From Klebsiella aerogenes (GTDB lineage: Bacteria; Pseudomonadota; Gammaproteobacteria; Enterobacterales; Enterobacteriaceae): a stretch of 64,000 nt of DNA. Positions 1-9,166 of this stretch are shown here, one piece after another (the first letter of the stretch is position 1; the number at the start of each line of letters is the position of its first letter). Under the pieces are notes generated by a model. That model saw only the letters and a list, made by a program, of their open reading frames with translations. It had not been told where the DNA came from and did no database searches. The stretch covers positions 3,532,422-3,596,421 of the forward strand of contig CP119076.1 of the NCBI GenBank assembly GCA_029027985.1. Reading direction: 5' to 3'. The position numbers were made by a program, and so were the translations under genes.

Positions 1-78
1 TCCGTGCCGGTCATCGTCGGCCTGCTGGTGGTCATTATCGCCACGGAAATACTGGTTCCTGCCTCTGCGCTTCAATAA
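1..78 (+). CDS. citT: Citrate/succinate antiporter CitT, C-terminal end (partial)
   Basis: Only the last 25 codons are present, in frame from the first base and ending in TAA. The tail is a hydrophobic membrane segment (VPVIVGLLVVIIATEIL) followed by a short polar end, as expected for the last helix of a DASS/CitT-type dicarboxylate transporter. CitT exchanges external citrate for internal succinate during citrate fermentation. The assignment rests mainly on position: in E. coli citT lies directly upstream of rna, as here. A different membrane protein cannot be excluded from so short a piece. Confidence 0.6.
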   Translation, partial: SVPVIVGLLVVIIATEILVPASALQ

Positions 79-92
79 ACGGCAAACCACGA

Positions 93-120
93 TGAAAAGG
101 CGCCAGCAGGCGCCTTTTTT
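93..120 (+). terminator. Rho-independent terminator after citT
   Basis: The inverted repeat aaggcgcc / ggcgcctt has a short loop (agca) and runs directly into a run of six T. It ends the citT transcript about 50 bases before the rna start codon. Confidence 0.8.
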
Positions 121-171
121 ATGCTTTAATAATTCCCTGTTATCAATAATCTCCCACGATCAGGAATAAAA

Positions 172-969
172 ATGTTCAGGAAGGATGTCGTCGCCATCGC
201 CCTCTTACTTGCCGCAACCCAGGTCAACGCAGAGCCGCTAACCGCGACGCAATACGGTGATTTCGACCGCTACGTGCTGGCTTTATCCTGGCAAACCGGC
301 TTTTGCCAGAGCATGCAGGATAGAAACCGTAACGAGCCTGAAGAGTGCCGACTGCAGCAGGAAACCCGCAACAAAGCCGACTTTCTGACGGTTCACGGTC
401 TATGGCCAGGTTTACCGAAGTCTATCGCCGTACGCGGCGTTGATGAGCGGCGTTGGATGCGCTATGGCTGCGCGACGCGCCCCATTCCCAACATGCCGGA
501 AGTTAAAGCCGGGCGTAAATGCCAGGCCGCCGAAACCGGTCTGTCGCTGGAAATGGCCAATAAGCTCAATAGCGTGATGCCAGGTTCCGGCGGTAAGTCT
601 TGTCTTGAACGTTATGAATATGCCAAACACGGCGTCTGTTTCGGCTTTGACCCGGATAGTTATTTTGGCGCGATGGTGCGCCTGAATGGTGAAGTGAAGC
701 AAAGCGCGGTAGGCGATTTCCTGGCAAAACACTACGGGCAAACCGTCAGCCGCAATGATTTTGATGCCGCCGTCGCCAAAGCCTATGGCGCGCAAAACGT
801 TAAAGCTTTTAAGTTGACCTGTGATGGCAACCCGGCTTATTTAACCGAGATGCAAATCTCCATCAAAGCGGGCGCGATAAACGCCCCGCTGAGTGCAGAT
901 TCATTCCTGCCACAGCCGCATCCAGGCAACTGTGCGAAGCAGTTTGTGGTGGATAAAGCCGGTACCTGA
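172..969 (+). CDS. rna: Ribonuclease I (periplasmic, RNase T2 family)
   Basis: A 265-residue secreted endoribonuclease that cleaves RNA without strong base preference through a 2',3'-cyclic phosphate. The N-terminus is a Sec signal peptide (MFRKDVVAIALLLAATQVNA, cleaved before EPL), which places it in the periplasm. Both RNase T2 active-site blocks are visible: TVHGLWPG near residue 74 and YAKHGVC near residue 150, each with its catalytic histidine. Several cysteines for disulfides are present. Length and gene order (citT-rna, with rnk close by) match E. coli rna. It has its own transcription unit, separated from citT by a terminator. Confidence 0.95.
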   Translation: MFRKDVVAIALLLAATQVNAEPLTATQYGDFDRYVLALSWQTGFCQSMQDRNRNEPEECRLQQETRNKADFLTVHGLWPGLPKSIAVRGVDERRWMRYGCATRPIPNMPEVKAGRKCQAAETGLSLEMANKLNSVMPGSGGKSCLERYEYAKHGVCFGFDPDSYFGAMVRLNGEVKQSAVGDFLAKHYGQTVSRNDFDAAVAKAYGAQNVKAFKLTCDGNPAYLTEMQISIKAGAINAPLSADSFLPQPHPGNCAKQFVVDKAGT

Positions 970-998
970 AAATTCGGCGGCGCAGGCCGCCGTTTTCT

Positions 999-1829
999 TT
1001 ATGCGCGAATAAACGCCAGCAGATCGTCATTGATTTGATGCTTATGAGTTGTGCAGATCCCATGCGAGCCGCCCTGATAAACGGTCAGCTTCGCGTCAGG
1101 CAGGATCTCCGCCGCCACCTTGCCGCAGGTTTCGAAAGGCACAATCTGATCGTCATCGCCGTGGATCACCAACGTCGGAATCGTCATCTTGCGTAGATCT
1201 TCACGCAGATCGGTTTCCGAAAAGGCTTTGATACAGTCATACAGCGCTTTGATTGAACCTTGCAGCCCCTGCTCAACAAAACCTTCGCGCACCGCTTTGG
1301 ACTCTTGCGCTCCAACGCGGTTATAGCCGTAGAAAGCCGCCGTCAGCTCATAAAAGAAAGCGCCGCGATCGTTGATCACCCCTTCCCTGATGCTATCGAA
1401 TACCGCTTTCGGCACACCATCAGGGTTGAAATCAGTCTGGATCATAATCGGTGTGACAGCGCCAATCAGTATCGCTTTCGCGACCCTTCCTGTACCATGC
1501 CGACCAATATACCGCGCCACTTCGCCGCCGCCGGTTGAATGCCCGACATGTACCGCATCATGCACATTCAAATGCGCGGTCAACTGTGCCAGATCGTCGG
1601 CGTACTGGTCCATGTTATGGCCATCCCAGGGCTGCGCTGAGCGCCCGTGTCCGCGGCGATCGTGCGCAATGACGCGATAACCGTTTGATGCCAGAAATAG
1701 CATCTGATCTTCAAACGCATCTGACGTTAACGGCCAGCCGTGGCTAAACACCACCGGCTGTCCGCTTCCCCAGTCTTTAAAATAGAGATAGCTTCCGTCA
1801 TTCAGCGTAAGTTTATCAAAACCGCTCAT
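999..1829 (-). CDS. Alpha/beta hydrolase, non-heme chloroperoxidase/arylesterase type
   Basis: A 276-residue cytoplasmic alpha/beta-hydrolase. The nucleophile elbow GHSTGG puts the catalytic serine at about residue 98. An acid lies in HGDDDQIVP (about 226-227) and the histidine in GGSHGI (about 256), completing the triad. The oxyanion-loop motif SHGWPLTSD fits the family once called cofactor-free haloperoxidases, whose members mostly act as esterases or perhydrolases. The physiological substrate is not predictable. It sits between rna and rnk, convergent with rna; in E. coli nothing lies at this position, while ybdR, which lies between uspG and rnk there, is absent here. Confidence 0.85.
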   Translation of the reverse strand: MSGFDKLTLNDGSYLYFKDWGSGQPVVFSHGWPLTSDAFEDQMLFLASNGYRVIAHDRRGHGRSAQPWDGHNMDQYADDLAQLTAHLNVHDAVHVGHSTGGGEVARYIGRHGTGRVAKAILIGAVTPIMIQTDFNPDGVPKAVFDSIREGVINDRGAFFYELTAAFYGYNRVGAQESKAVREGFVEQGLQGSIKALYDCIKAFSETDLREDLRKMTIPTLVIHGDDDQIVPFETCGKVAAEILPDAKLTVYQGGSHGICTTHKHQINDDLLAFIRA

Positions 1830-1929
1830 AGACTCTCCTGTACTGGAAGACTGCTGCCCTATGCAGCTTACAAAGGATAAGACAGATTTCCCTTCCGTGA
1901 TGGCGGTAGCAGAAATTTCATCTGGCCCG

Positions 1930-2036
1930 GTGGGCTATCGCTGTGAATGTGCGTTTAATCACTTCAAACATCAGGCAAGTCTCAGTATGATGAGAGGACA
2001 TTAACCCTTGCCCTTTTTGGCGAGGGTTTTCTTTTA
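1930..2036 (+). ncRNA. rnk leader with terminator hairpin (putative attenuator)
   Basis: The inverted repeat aacccttgcc / ggcgagggtt (positions 2003-2012 and 2019-2028) has a T-rich loop and is followed by ttcttttac. It is a plus-strand intrinsic terminator only about 35 bases before rnk, and no plus-strand gene precedes it. Such a terminator in the rnk 5' leader matches the published class of bioinformatically predicted rnk leaders in gammaproteobacteria. The 5' end given here is a guess; only the hairpin is seen directly. Confidence 0.55.
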
Positions 2037-2069
2037 CGGAAAAGGTTCCTGGATAACATGGAGTATGCG

Positions 2070-2480
2070 ATGACCAGACCCGCAATCATCATTAACGAAT
2101 TCGATGCAGAACGCATCGACAGACTGCTTGAACAACCGGCTTATGCTAATTCGCCGGTCGCCGACGCCCTGAACGATGAATTGGATCGCGCGCAGATGCT
2201 GGCGCCGGAAGCCATGCCGCACGACGTCGTCAGTATGAACAGTAAAGTCCGATTCCGTGACTTGACCAACGGTGAAGAGCGTGTGCGGACCCTGGTTTTC
2301 CCTGCTCAAGCCACTGACAGCGCCACCCAACTTTCCGTTCTGGCCCCGGTCGGCGCGGCGTTGCTTGGGCTGAAAGTCGGCACCGCTATTCACTGGGAAT
2401 TACCCGGCGGCGCATCAGCGCATCTTGAGGTTCTGGAATTGCTGTACCAGCCGGAAGCCGCAGGCGAATTTCACCGCTAA
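2070..2480 (+). CDS. rnk: Regulator of nucleoside diphosphate kinase
   Basis: A 136-residue GreA/Rnk-family protein. The C-terminal half carries the FKBP-like GreA_GreB_C fold ([27 protein letters not shown]). Rnk binds RNA polymerase near the secondary channel and was found as a regulator of nucleoside diphosphate kinase levels; unlike GreA it has a short N-terminal coiled coil and no cleavage activity. The start at [15 protein letters not shown] is chosen over the ATG four codons upstream because GGAG lies seven bases before it and the length then matches the E. coli protein. A terminator hairpin sits in its leader. Confidence 0.93.
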   Translation: MTRPAIIINEFDAERIDRLLEQPAYANSPVADALNDELDRAQMLAPEAMPHDVVSMNSKVRFRDLTNGEERVRTLVFPAQATDSATQLSVLAPVGAALLGLKVGTAIHWELPGGASAHLEVLELLYQPEAAGEFHR

Positions 2481-2679
2481 GTCCCCCGCTGCCTGAGGCG
2501 TATTACGCTTTATTCAGAGGATGCTTCGCCATCCTCTTTCTGCCCTCTTCCCCTGCCTTTCAGCTTCTGACAAATTTTTACGTCGTCCCGTGATGGCGCA
2601 AACAGTTTTGCGACCTGAATGACACTTATTCCTTGTATAATATGTTGATATAGAAACAGACGAACAAGGAGAAATGCAT

Positions 2680-3108
2680 ATGTATAAAACTATCATTATG
2701 CCGGTTGATGTCTTTGAGATGGAGTTAAGCGACAAGGCCGTCCGCCACGCGGAGTTTTTGGCCCAGCAGGACGGCGTTATTCATCTACTTCACGTATTAC
2801 CCGGTTCATCCAGCTTCACCATGAGCCGTTTCACCGCCGATTTACGCCGCTTTGAAGAGCATCTGCAGCATGAAGCGGAAACCCGTCTGCAAACGATGGT
2901 AGGCCACTTCAGCATTGACCCTTCGCGTATTAAGAGCCACGTTCGTTTTGGTAACGTGCGCGACATGGTTAATGAACTCGCCAATGAAATCAAAGCTGAC
3001 GTCGTGGTGATTGGTTCACGCAATCCGTCGATCAGTACCCATCTGCTGGGTTCTAACGCCTCAAGCGTTATCCGTCACGCGCATATTCCGGTGATGGTCG
3101 TCAGATAA
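2680..3108 (+). CDS. uspG: Universal stress protein UspG
   Basis: A 142-residue UspA-superfamily protein of the UspF/UspG class, which binds ATP and can autophosphorylate. The N-terminal [19 protein letters not shown] and the C-terminal nucleotide-binding loop [20 protein letters not shown] are clear. The start at 2680 is preferred over the in-frame ATG at 2674 because AAGGAGA lies seven bases before 2680 and only one base before 2674. It is followed by a bidirectional terminator shared with ahpF, as in E. coli. The ybdR gene that lies between uspG and rnk in E. coli is missing here. Confidence 0.94.
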   Translation: MYKTIIMPVDVFEMELSDKAVRHAEFLAQQDGVIHLLHVLPGSSSFTMSRFTADLRRFEEHLQHEAETRLQTMVGHFSIDPSRIKSHVRFGNVRDMVNELANEIKADVVVIGSRNPSISTHLLGSNASSVIRHAHIPVMVVR

Positions 3109-3119
3109 ACGGCGCGGTA

Positions 3120-3152
3120 AAAAAAGAGGCGACCTTAAGGTCGCCTCTTTGC
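3120..3152. terminator. Bidirectional terminator between uspG and ahpF
   Basis: A twelve-base perfect stem, aaagaggcgacc / ggtcgcctcttt, with a ttaa loop. It has A-tracts on one side and T-tracts on the other, so it can end both the plus-strand uspG and the minus-strand ahpF transcripts. Confidence 0.88.
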
Positions 3153-3176
3153 TGTACGCAGGTGTTGTCTTACTTA

Positions 3177-4742
3177 TTATGCTGTTTTGGTGCGAATCAG
3201 GTAATCAAACGAACTCAGAGAAGCCTTCGCCCCCTCGCCCGTCGCGATAATAATCTGTTTGTACGGTACCGTGGTGCAGTCGCCGGCGGCGAATACGCCC
3301 TTCACGTTGGTTTCACATTTAGCATCGATGATGATTTCACCCATGCGGTTACGCTCAACCGTGCCTTCCAGCCAGGTCGTGTTCGGCAACAGACCAATCT
3401 GCACGAAGATACCGGCCAACGCGACCTGATGCTCATCGCCGCTCACGCGGTCGCGGTATTGCAGACCGGTAACCTTACTACCATCGCCAACCACTTCCGT
3501 GGTCTGCGCGTTGAGAATAATATCGACGTTTTTCAGGCTGCGCACTTTATCCTGCAGCACCTGGTCGGCTTTCATTTCCGGAGCGAATTCCAGCAGCGTA
3601 ACGTGTTCAACAACGCCCGCCAGGTCAATCGCCGCTTCTACGCCGGAGTTACCGCCGCCGATCACCGCCACGCGTTTGCCTTTAAACAGCGGGCCGTCGC
3701 AGTGCGGACAGTAGGTCACGCCTTTCGTACGATACTGATCTTCACCCGGCACGTTCATATTACGCCATTTGGCGCCGGTGGCGATGATCACACTACGTGC
3801 TTTCAACACCGCGCCGGAGGCGGTTTCCACCTGATGCAGGCCGCCTTCTACCGCTGCCGGGATCAGTTTTGACGCGCTTTGCGAATCAATCACATCAACA
3901 TCATATTCACTCACATGCGCTTTCAATGCGCCAGCCAGTTTCTGACCTTCGGTTTTCGGTACTGAAATATAGTTTTCGATATCTACAGTATCCAGCACCT
4001 GGCCGCCGAAGCGTTCGCCCATCAGACCGGTACGAATACCTTTACGGGCAGAATACACCGCCGCCGCCGCGCCGGACGGGCCGGAGCCGACAATCAGCAC
4101 ATCATAAGCATCGCGTTTATTCAGCTCTTCCGCCGCACGTTTTTCCGCGCCAGTATCGACTTTGGCGACGATTTCAGTCAGCGTCATACGACCCTGGCCG
4201 AACTCCTGACCGTTAACGAACACGGCCGGTACGCCCATCACGTTGCGATCGGTGATTTCGTTCTGGAAAGTCCCGCCGTCAATCGCCGTGTGCTTGATGC
4301 GCGGGTTCAGTACCGCCATCAGGTTCAGCGCCTGCACCACGTCAGGGCAGTTGTGGCAAGAGAGCGAGTAGTAAGTTTCAAACTCAAAATCGCCGTCGAT
4401 ATCGCGGATCTGCTCCAGCAGAGACTGCGCTTCTTTCGACGGATGGCCGCCGGTCCACAGTAGCGCCAGCACCAGCGAGGTGAACTCGTGGCCCAGCGGG
4501 GAACCTGCAAAACGTGGGCCCTGGTGGGAACCTGGGTTAGTAATCAGGAATGATGGCTTACGTACCGCGAGCGTGTTGTCTTCTTTAAAGGTGACTTTGT
4601 CTGACAGTTCAGCGATTTCAGCCAACAGTTCCTTGATCTCTGCCGATTTAGCGCTGTCATCCAGCGTGGCAATCAGCTCAACAGGTTTGGTCAGCTTCTC
4701 AAGATAAGCCTTGAGCTGGGTTTTCATGTTGGTGTCGAGCAT
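3177..4742 (-). CDS. ahpF: Alkyl hydroperoxide reductase subunit F (NADH:peroxiredoxin oxidoreductase)
   Basis: A 521-residue flavoprotein that passes electrons from NADH through FAD and two disulfides to AhpC. The N-terminal double thioredoxin-fold domain holds the CHNC redox pair (near residue 129). A linker leads to a thioredoxin-reductase-like part with the FAD motif [11 protein letters not shown], the CPHC centre (near 345), the NADH-binding [10 protein letters not shown] and the FAD-binding end GVFAAGDCT. Length equals that of E. coli AhpF. It lies downstream of ahpC in the same direction, but the 239-base gap holds hairpins and an ERIC element that may lower its expression relative to ahpC. 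Confidence 0.97.
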   Translation of the reverse strand: MLDTNMKTQLKAYLEKLTKPVELIATLDDSAKSAEIKELLAEIAELSDKVTFKEDNTLAVRKPSFLITNPGSHQGPRFAGSPLGHEFTSLVLALLWTGGHPSKEAQSLLEQIRDIDGDFEFETYYSLSCHNCPDVVQALNLMAVLNPRIKHTAIDGGTFQNEITDRNVMGVPAVFVNGQEFGQGRMTLTEIVAKVDTGAEKRAAEELNKRDAYDVLIVGSGPSGAAAAVYSARKGIRTGLMGERFGGQVLDTVDIENYISVPKTEGQKLAGALKAHVSEYDVDVIDSQSASKLIPAAVEGGLHQVETASGAVLKARSVIIATGAKWRNMNVPGEDQYRTKGVTYCPHCDGPLFKGKRVAVIGGGNSGVEAAIDLAGVVEHVTLLEFAPEMKADQVLQDKVRSLKNVDIILNAQTTEVVGDGSKVTGLQYRDRVSGDEHQVALAGIFVQIGLLPNTTWLEGTVERNRMGEIIIDAKCETNVKGVFAAGDCTTVPYKQIIIATGEGAKASLSSFDYLIRTKTA

Positions 4743-4770
4743 TTTTATCTCCTGGGCTTAAAACATCATC

Positions 4771-4846
4771 ATGCAAGCGGCCTTTGTCAGGCAGCTGAAT
4801 ACGCTTGCATCATGGTGTTGGAATAAAACGGGTGCGGCGCACCCGC
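4771..4846 (-). other. Hairpins in the ahpC-ahpF intergenic region
   Basis: Two inverted repeats lie here: atgcaagcg (4771-4779) with cgcttgcat (4802-4810), and cgggtgc (4829-4835) with gcacccg (4839-4845). Neither has a T-run on the minus strand, so they look like mRNA-stabilising or processing stems rather than full terminators. They would help give more AhpC than AhpF protein, which is an inference. Confidence 0.5.
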
Positions 4847-4857
4847 TTGAGGATTAA

Positions 4858-4978
4858 TTCGCCAGTATTTCGCGTGACAGGAAGGCAGCAAGCTTATGAA
4901 TCCCCGGGAGCTTACATAAGTAAGTGACCGGGGTGATTAAGCGAAGCTAACGCACCTGCAGCGCGAAAGGCGCAGCGA
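4858..4978. repeat. ERIC (intergenic repeat unit) element
   Basis: Positions 4896-4943 contain both parts of the central inverted repeat of ERIC elements: an ERIC1-like atgaatccccgggagcttac followed by an ERIC2-like aagtaagtgaccggggtga. The flanks (gacaggaaggcagcaagc on the left, aacgcacctgcagc on the right) fit the wider ERIC consensus. Outer borders are approximate. It lies inside the ahpC-ahpF transcript and would fold in the mRNA. Confidence 0.8.
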
Positions 4979-4981
4979 ATT

Positions 4982-5545
4982 TTAGATTTTGCCAACCAGG
5001 TCAAGGGATGGAGCTAAAGTCGCTTCGCCTTCTTTCCATTTAGCCGGGCAAACTTCGCCTGGGTGGGAAGCAACGTACTGAGCTGCTTTGATTTTACGCA
5101 GCAGGTCAGACGCGTCACGGCCGATACCTTCAGCGGTAACTTCGATAGCCTGGATGATACCCTGCGGGTCAACCACGAAGGTTGCACGGTCAGCCAGACC
5201 TTCATCTTCACGCATGTTGTCGAAGTTACGGGTCAGGGCGCCAGTCGGGTCACCGATCATCGCGTATTTGATTTTAGCGATGGTGTCAGAGCTGCTGTGC
5301 CACGCTTTGTGGGTGAAGTGGGTGTCGGTAGAAACGGAATAAACGTCCACGCCCAGCTTCTGCAGCTCTTCATAATGGTCTGCTACGTCGCCCAGTTCGG
5401 TCGGGCAAACGAAAGTAAAGTCAGCCGGGTAGAAGAAGAAGACGCTCCAGCGACCTTCGGTATCTTTCTCGGTAACTTCTACGAATTCACCGTTTTTGAA
5501 CGCCTGGTTTTTGAAAGGTTTGATTTTGGTATTAATTAAAGACAT
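4982..5545 (-). CDS. ahpC: Alkyl hydroperoxide reductase subunit C (2-Cys peroxiredoxin)
   Basis: A 187-residue typical 2-Cys peroxiredoxin that reduces hydrogen peroxide and organic hydroperoxides, with AhpF as its reductase. The peroxidatic cysteine is at residue 47 in FTFVCPTE and the resolving cysteine at about 166 in GEVCPAKW. The start at [11 protein letters not shown] is chosen over upstream in-frame codons because ACGGAGGAAG precedes it and the length equals that of E. coli AhpC. The upstream region shared with dsbG contains an OxyR-type site nearer to dsbG, consistent with peroxide induction. Confidence 0.97.
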   Translation of the reverse strand: MSLINTKIKPFKNQAFKNGEFVEVTEKDTEGRWSVFFFYPADFTFVCPTELGDVADHYEELQKLGVDVYSVSTDTHFTHKAWHSSSDTIAKIKYAMIGDPTGALTRNFDNMREDEGLADRATFVVDPQGIIQAIEVTAEGIGRDASDLLRKIKAAQYVASHPGEVCPAKWKEGEATLAPSLDLVGKI

Positions 5546-5719
5546 CGATACTTCCTCCGTGTTTTTGTTGAAGCCTACGTTAACGAATTTTTCCTGACCC
5601 GACCAATGCGTTTGCATTATCAAATCAATAAGCGTTATCTAACAACCGTAACAAGACAACGTGGTGAACCTGCCGTGCGATCGCGGTTTTTCTCCGTTTT
5701 TCGCTTCATATCGCTGAAA

Positions 5720-5746
5720 GTAAAAAGGCCGCCCTCTCAGGCGGCC
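5720..5746 (-). terminator. Minus-strand intrinsic terminator upstream of ahpC
   Basis: The stem ggccgcc / ggcggcc (5727-5733 and 5740-5746) reads on the minus strand as a hairpin followed by TTTTTAC. It lies about 180 bases before the ahpC start codon and has no minus-strand gene behind it. It could end a small RNA, attenuate a distal ahpC promoter, or block stray transcription. Confidence 0.65.
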
Positions 5747-5874
5747 CCGTTACCTGAAATACCCGCAGGTAGCTTCAGCGCCAGAATAGCTGGCAATATG
5801 TTGCGCTCTACACCTTAATGTAACAGCATGGGCGATTACATCATCTGCAGAACCAAAGGGCAATCAACCGCCCC

Positions 5875-5911
5875 GCAGGTCTTATCTATGACTGTGATAG
5901 GTATCCCCTCA
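5875..5911. promoter_or_regulatory. Probable OxyR binding site (dsbG side)
   Basis: The core CTAT-N7-ATAG is exact (ctatgactgtgatag, 5886-5900). The left quarter reads GCAGgTcttAtCTAT, keeping the T and A of the ATAGnTnnnAnCTAT consensus; the right quarter is weaker. It lies about 40-70 bases upstream of dsbG, where OxyR is known to act in E. coli. Confidence 0.65.
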
Positions 5912-5946
5912 ATTTCACATTAGCTTATGATTTAAAAGGAATACTC

Positions 5947-6702
5947 ATGTTAAAACGTCTGTTTCTCCTGAGCGTGCTGCCGTTTTGCAGCTATGCCGAC
6001 GATCTTCCCGCCCCCGTAAAAGCGATAGAAAAACAGGGGATTACTATTATTAAGCCCTTCGAAGCCCCCGGCGGCGTCAAAGGCTGGCTCGGGAAATACC
6101 AGGACATGGGCGTCGCTATCTACCTAACGCCTGATGGCAAGCACGCTATTTCCGGCTATATGTACGACGAAAACGGCAATAACCTGAGCGAGCAACTTTT
6201 CCAGAAGGAGCTCTATACCCCTGCCGGCCAGGAAATGTGGAAAAAGCTGGAGTCCGCCAGTTGGCTGCAGGATGGCAAAAAAGAGGCTACCATTGTCTTA
6301 TACGTCTTCGCCGACCCATTCTGTCCGTACTGCAAACAGTTCTGGCAACAGGCACGTCCCTGGGTTGAAGCCGGCAAGGTGCAGATCCGCACATTATTAG
6401 TCGGCGTGATTAAACCAGAAAGTCCGGCCACCGCGGCAGCGATTCTGGCAAGCAAAGACCCGGCGAAAACCTGGCATGATTATGAGCTGTCTAACGGCAA
6501 AATGAAGCTAAACGTACCGGCCGATATCCCAACAACCTTGATGAAGACGCTGAATATCAACCAGCAACTCATGGACGATCTTGGCGCGAACGCCACCCCA
6601 GCCATTTATTACATGAATAAAGACAACATGCTGCAACAGGTGGTCGGTCTGCCTGATAAAGAAAAGTTGCAGGTAATGATGGGTGAAAACCCGGCACAAT
6701 AA
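5947..6702 (+). CDS. dsbG: Thiol:disulfide interchange protein DsbG
   Basis: A 251-residue periplasmic disulfide isomerase/reductase of the DsbC/DsbG family. It protects single cysteines from over-oxidation and is kept reduced by DsbD. A short signal peptide ([17 protein letters not shown], about 17 residues) is followed by the dimerisation domain and the thioredoxin-fold domain. The active site CPYC is in [12 protein letters not shown], at about residues 126-129, and the cis-proline loop is NATPAIYY. It is divergent from ahpC, as in E. coli, with an OxyR-type site in between. Confidence 0.95.
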   Translation: MLKRLFLLSVLPFCSYADDLPAPVKAIEKQGITIIKPFEAPGGVKGWLGKYQDMGVAIYLTPDGKHAISGYMYDENGNNLSEQLFQKELYTPAGQEMWKKLESASWLQDGKKEATIVLYVFADPFCPYCKQFWQQARPWVEAGKVQIRTLLVGVIKPESPATAAAILASKDPAKTWHDYELSNGKMKLNVPADIPTTLMKTLNINQQLMDDLGANATPAIYYMNKDNMLQQVVGLPDKEKLQVMMGENPAQ

Positions 6703-6891
6703 ATAGCGTATTTTCGCCAGAGAGTTAAGGACACAAAAGGATCTGGCGAAATACAATACACTGGTATATATTTAGTAGGGATTAATAACATATTTAGTTA
6801 TAGTAACAACGGAAATGATAATTTCTATAGATGTATAGCGATAGAAAATAAAACCAGCTCGCCTCGATGCAACATACACAGGACGTTAATC

Positions 6892-7794
6892 ATGGCTAAC
6901 CTTTATGATTTAAAAAAATTCGATCTAAACCTGCTGGTTATCTTCGAGTGCATTTATCAACATCTTAGCATTAGTAAAGCAGCCGAAACGCTGTTTATTA
7001 CCCCTTCTGCCGTCAGTCAGTCGCTGCAGCGGCTACGTAATCAATTAAACGATCCGTTATTTGTCCGCTCAGGTAAAGGCATTACGCCTACGACAATTGG
7101 CATGAATCTCCATCATCATCTGGAAAAAAACCTCAACCAATTAGAAAAAACCATTAATATTGCCAATCATTCTGCATTAAGTAAGCGGTTCGTCATTTAT
7201 AGTCCGCAACTGCTTATGTCACCTGGCGCCATGGATTTAATTAATCAATTAAACCTGGATCCTAATTTGCAAATCGAACACCGCGATCTGCTGCTGTCGG
7301 TGGAAAGCGTTGAAGACCTCATGGCCCATCACAAAGCCGACCTGATCTATAGCATTACGCCGCTTTCAAACCACAGCACCATTTGCCAGCCGTTTCAGGA
7401 AATAGAGATCGTTCTGGTGTGTCGCGAAGGTCACCCGAGAGCGGAACAGCTTAATAGCTATGAAAGTATCGCACGCGAAGGTTTTACGCTTTATGTCGCC
7501 ACCGATCCCTATGTCAAAACCTTTCAGGGACATACCCGCGAATTAATGCCTGAACGAAGAGTTACCTTTCGCAGTAATTCTTTCATCGCCATTTTAACCA
7601 TGATTAATCAAAGCGATCTCATTGGTTTTATTCCTAAAAATATTCTAAATTATTTTAGCGCCTCGTTTAAACTTCGTGAAATCCCCCTACCCGATCCCAT
7701 TCCGCCAGTCACTACCTATATCATCTATAATCGCTCCTCATTAACGAATCCAGGATTCGCTGAACTTATTGCGCAATATACCGCCGACGGTTAA
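6892..7794 (+). CDS. ybdO: LysR-family transcriptional regulator (YbdO/CitR)
   Basis: A 300-residue LysR regulator. The N-terminal winged HTH is clear: KFDLNLLVIFECIYQHLSIS, then KAAETLFITPSAVSQSLQRL at about residues 32-51. A C-terminal substrate-binding domain follows. Length and position between dsbG and ybdN match E. coli YbdO, which has been renamed CitR for an effect on citrate fermentation genes. The gene and its flanks are more AT-rich than the neighbours. The effector is not evident from sequence. Confidence 0.88.
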   Translation: MANLYDLKKFDLNLLVIFECIYQHLSISKAAETLFITPSAVSQSLQRLRNQLNDPLFVRSGKGITPTTIGMNLHHHLEKNLNQLEKTINIANHSALSKRFVIYSPQLLMSPGAMDLINQLNLDPNLQIEHRDLLLSVESVEDLMAHHKADLIYSITPLSNHSTICQPFQEIEIVLVCREGHPRAEQLNSYESIAREGFTLYVATDPYVKTFQGHTRELMPERRVTFRSNSFIAILTMINQSDLIGFIPKNILNYFSASFKLREIPLPDPIPPVTTYIIYNRSSLTNPGFAELIAQYTADG

Positions 7795-7942
7795 CTTTCC
7801 ACAAATACATTCATTAAATAAATGCTTTTATATAAACAACATTAAACCATTTTAAAAAATGACCATTCCATATTAACCTTACCATTAATTTGTTCTACAC
7901 TAACCACAAAATCGCATATATCACATTAAAGGATTAATGGTA

Positions 7943-9166
7943 ATGTCGTTAATGAAAATTCCATTACCCGAGTCCGTGCTCCAGGCCAGTCAGCAGCGGA
8001 TAACGTGGGTATTAGACAATTTTTCGCGTATCTGTATTTCTTTTTCCGGCGGAAAAGATTCTACCACTATGTTGCACCTGGCCGCGCTTCACGCACGGCA
8101 GCAGGGGAAAAAATTTAGCGTACTGTTTATTGACTGGGAGGCGCAATTTTCCTGCACCATCGCCCATTGTGAAAAAATCCGTACCGAATACCAGGATGTC
8201 ATTGAGACATTTTATTGGGTGGCTCTGCCGCTAACCACCCAAAACGCGTTGACCCAATTCTCGCCAGAATGGCAGTGCTGGGAACCCGGAGTTGACTGGG
8301 TACGCCAACCACCCACAGATGCCATTACCGATCCTGACTATTTCCCATTTTACACCGCCGGGATGAGCTTTGAAGAGTTCGTACGCGGCTTCGCCGATTG
8401 GTTTTCACAAAGCCGCCCCGCAGCCATGATGATCGGCATTCGGGCGGATGAGTCGTTAAATCGTTTCATGACTATTTCGTCGCAACGCAAACTGCGTTTT
8501 GCTGACGACAAACCCTGGACCACCTCGGCGCCAGGCGGCCATACCTGGTATATTTACCCTATCTATGATTGGAAAACTGCGGATATCTGGACCTGGTTTA
8601 GTAAAAGCAGCCATACCTATAACCCCCTCTACGATCTGATGTATCAGGCTGGCGTACCTCTACGTTATATGCGGATCTGCGAACCGTTTGGCCCGGAACA
8701 ACGCCAGGGGCTCTGGCTTTATCACGTACTTGAACCTGAACGCTGGGCGGCTATCTGCCATCGTGTGAGCGGCGTACATAGCGGCGGCATCTACGCGGGA
8801 TACGACAACAAATTTTACGGTCACCGCAAGCTCGATAAGCCCGCTCACCATAACTGGAAAAGCTATGCACTGTTCCTGCTCGACAGCATGCCGCACAAAA
8901 CCGCAGAACACTACCGCAACAAAATCGCCGTCTATCTAAACTGGTACCGCAAGCAAGGGATAGAAGATATCCCCGATAGCCAGGATAGTGATATCGGTAC
9001 CCGGGATGTTCCTTCATGGCGGAGGATCTGCAAAGTTCTGTTAAATAATGATTACTGGTGCCGCCAGCTTTCGTTTAGCCCGACGAAAACCACCCACTAT
9101 AAAAGCTACTGCGAACGCATGAGCAAAAAACGTCAGCAATGGGGGCTGTTATGCAGCAACAATTAA
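7943..9166 (+). CDS. ybdN: PAPS-reductase-like protein YbdN (IbrA family, DUF3440)
   Basis: A protein of about 407 residues with an adenine-nucleotide alpha-hydrolase (PP-loop) domain. The motif ISFSGGKDSTTMLHLA near residue 37 is the ATP-pyrophosphatase loop shared with PAPS reductases and DndC-type proteins. A C-terminal DUF3440 region follows (MRICEPFGPEQRQGLWLYH, SWRRICKVLLNNDYWCR). E. coli YbdN and the immunoglobulin-binding regulator IbrA belong here; the biochemical reaction is unknown. The start at 7943 is chosen because AAAGGA lies nine bases before it, against three bases for the ATG at 7937. It overlaps ybdM, so the two are surely co-expressed. Confidence 0.88.
   Translation: MSLMKIPLPESVLQASQQRITWVLDNFSRICISFSGGKDSTTMLHLAALHARQQGKKFSVLFIDWEAQFSCTIAHCEKIRTEYQDVIETFYWVALPLTTQNALTQFSPEWQCWEPGVDWVRQPPTDAITDPDYFPFYTAGMSFEEFVRGFADWFSQSRPAAMMIGIRADESLNRFMTISSQRKLRFADDKPWTTSAPGGHTWYIYPIYDWKTADIWTWFSKSSHTYNPLYDLMYQAGVPLRYMRICEPFGPEQRQGLWLYHVLEPERWAAICHRVSGVHSGGIYAGYDNKFYGHRKLDKPAHHNWKSYALFLLDSMPHKTAEHYRNKIAVYLNWYRKQGIEDIPDSQDSDIGTRDVPSWRRICKVLLNNDYWCRQLSFSPTKTTHYKSYCERMSKKRQQWGLLCSNN

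Larger units (their letters stand above)
5546..5946. promoter_or_regulatory. Divergent ahpC-dsbG control region
   Basis: A 401-base gap between two oxidative-stress genes read in opposite directions. It holds a minus-strand intrinsic terminator at about 5720-5746 and an OxyR-like site at 5875-5911, listed separately. No convincing coding sequence is present; the short open frames here lack family resemblance and ribosome binding sites. Confidence 0.7.

Noticed and set aside
3162..3872. A 236-codon plus-strand frame opposite ahpF
   Set aside because: It mirrors the ahpF coding strand and has no family features.
5606..5818. A 70-codon frame in the ahpC-dsbG gap
   Set aside because: It crosses a terminator hairpin, has no ribosome site and no family features.
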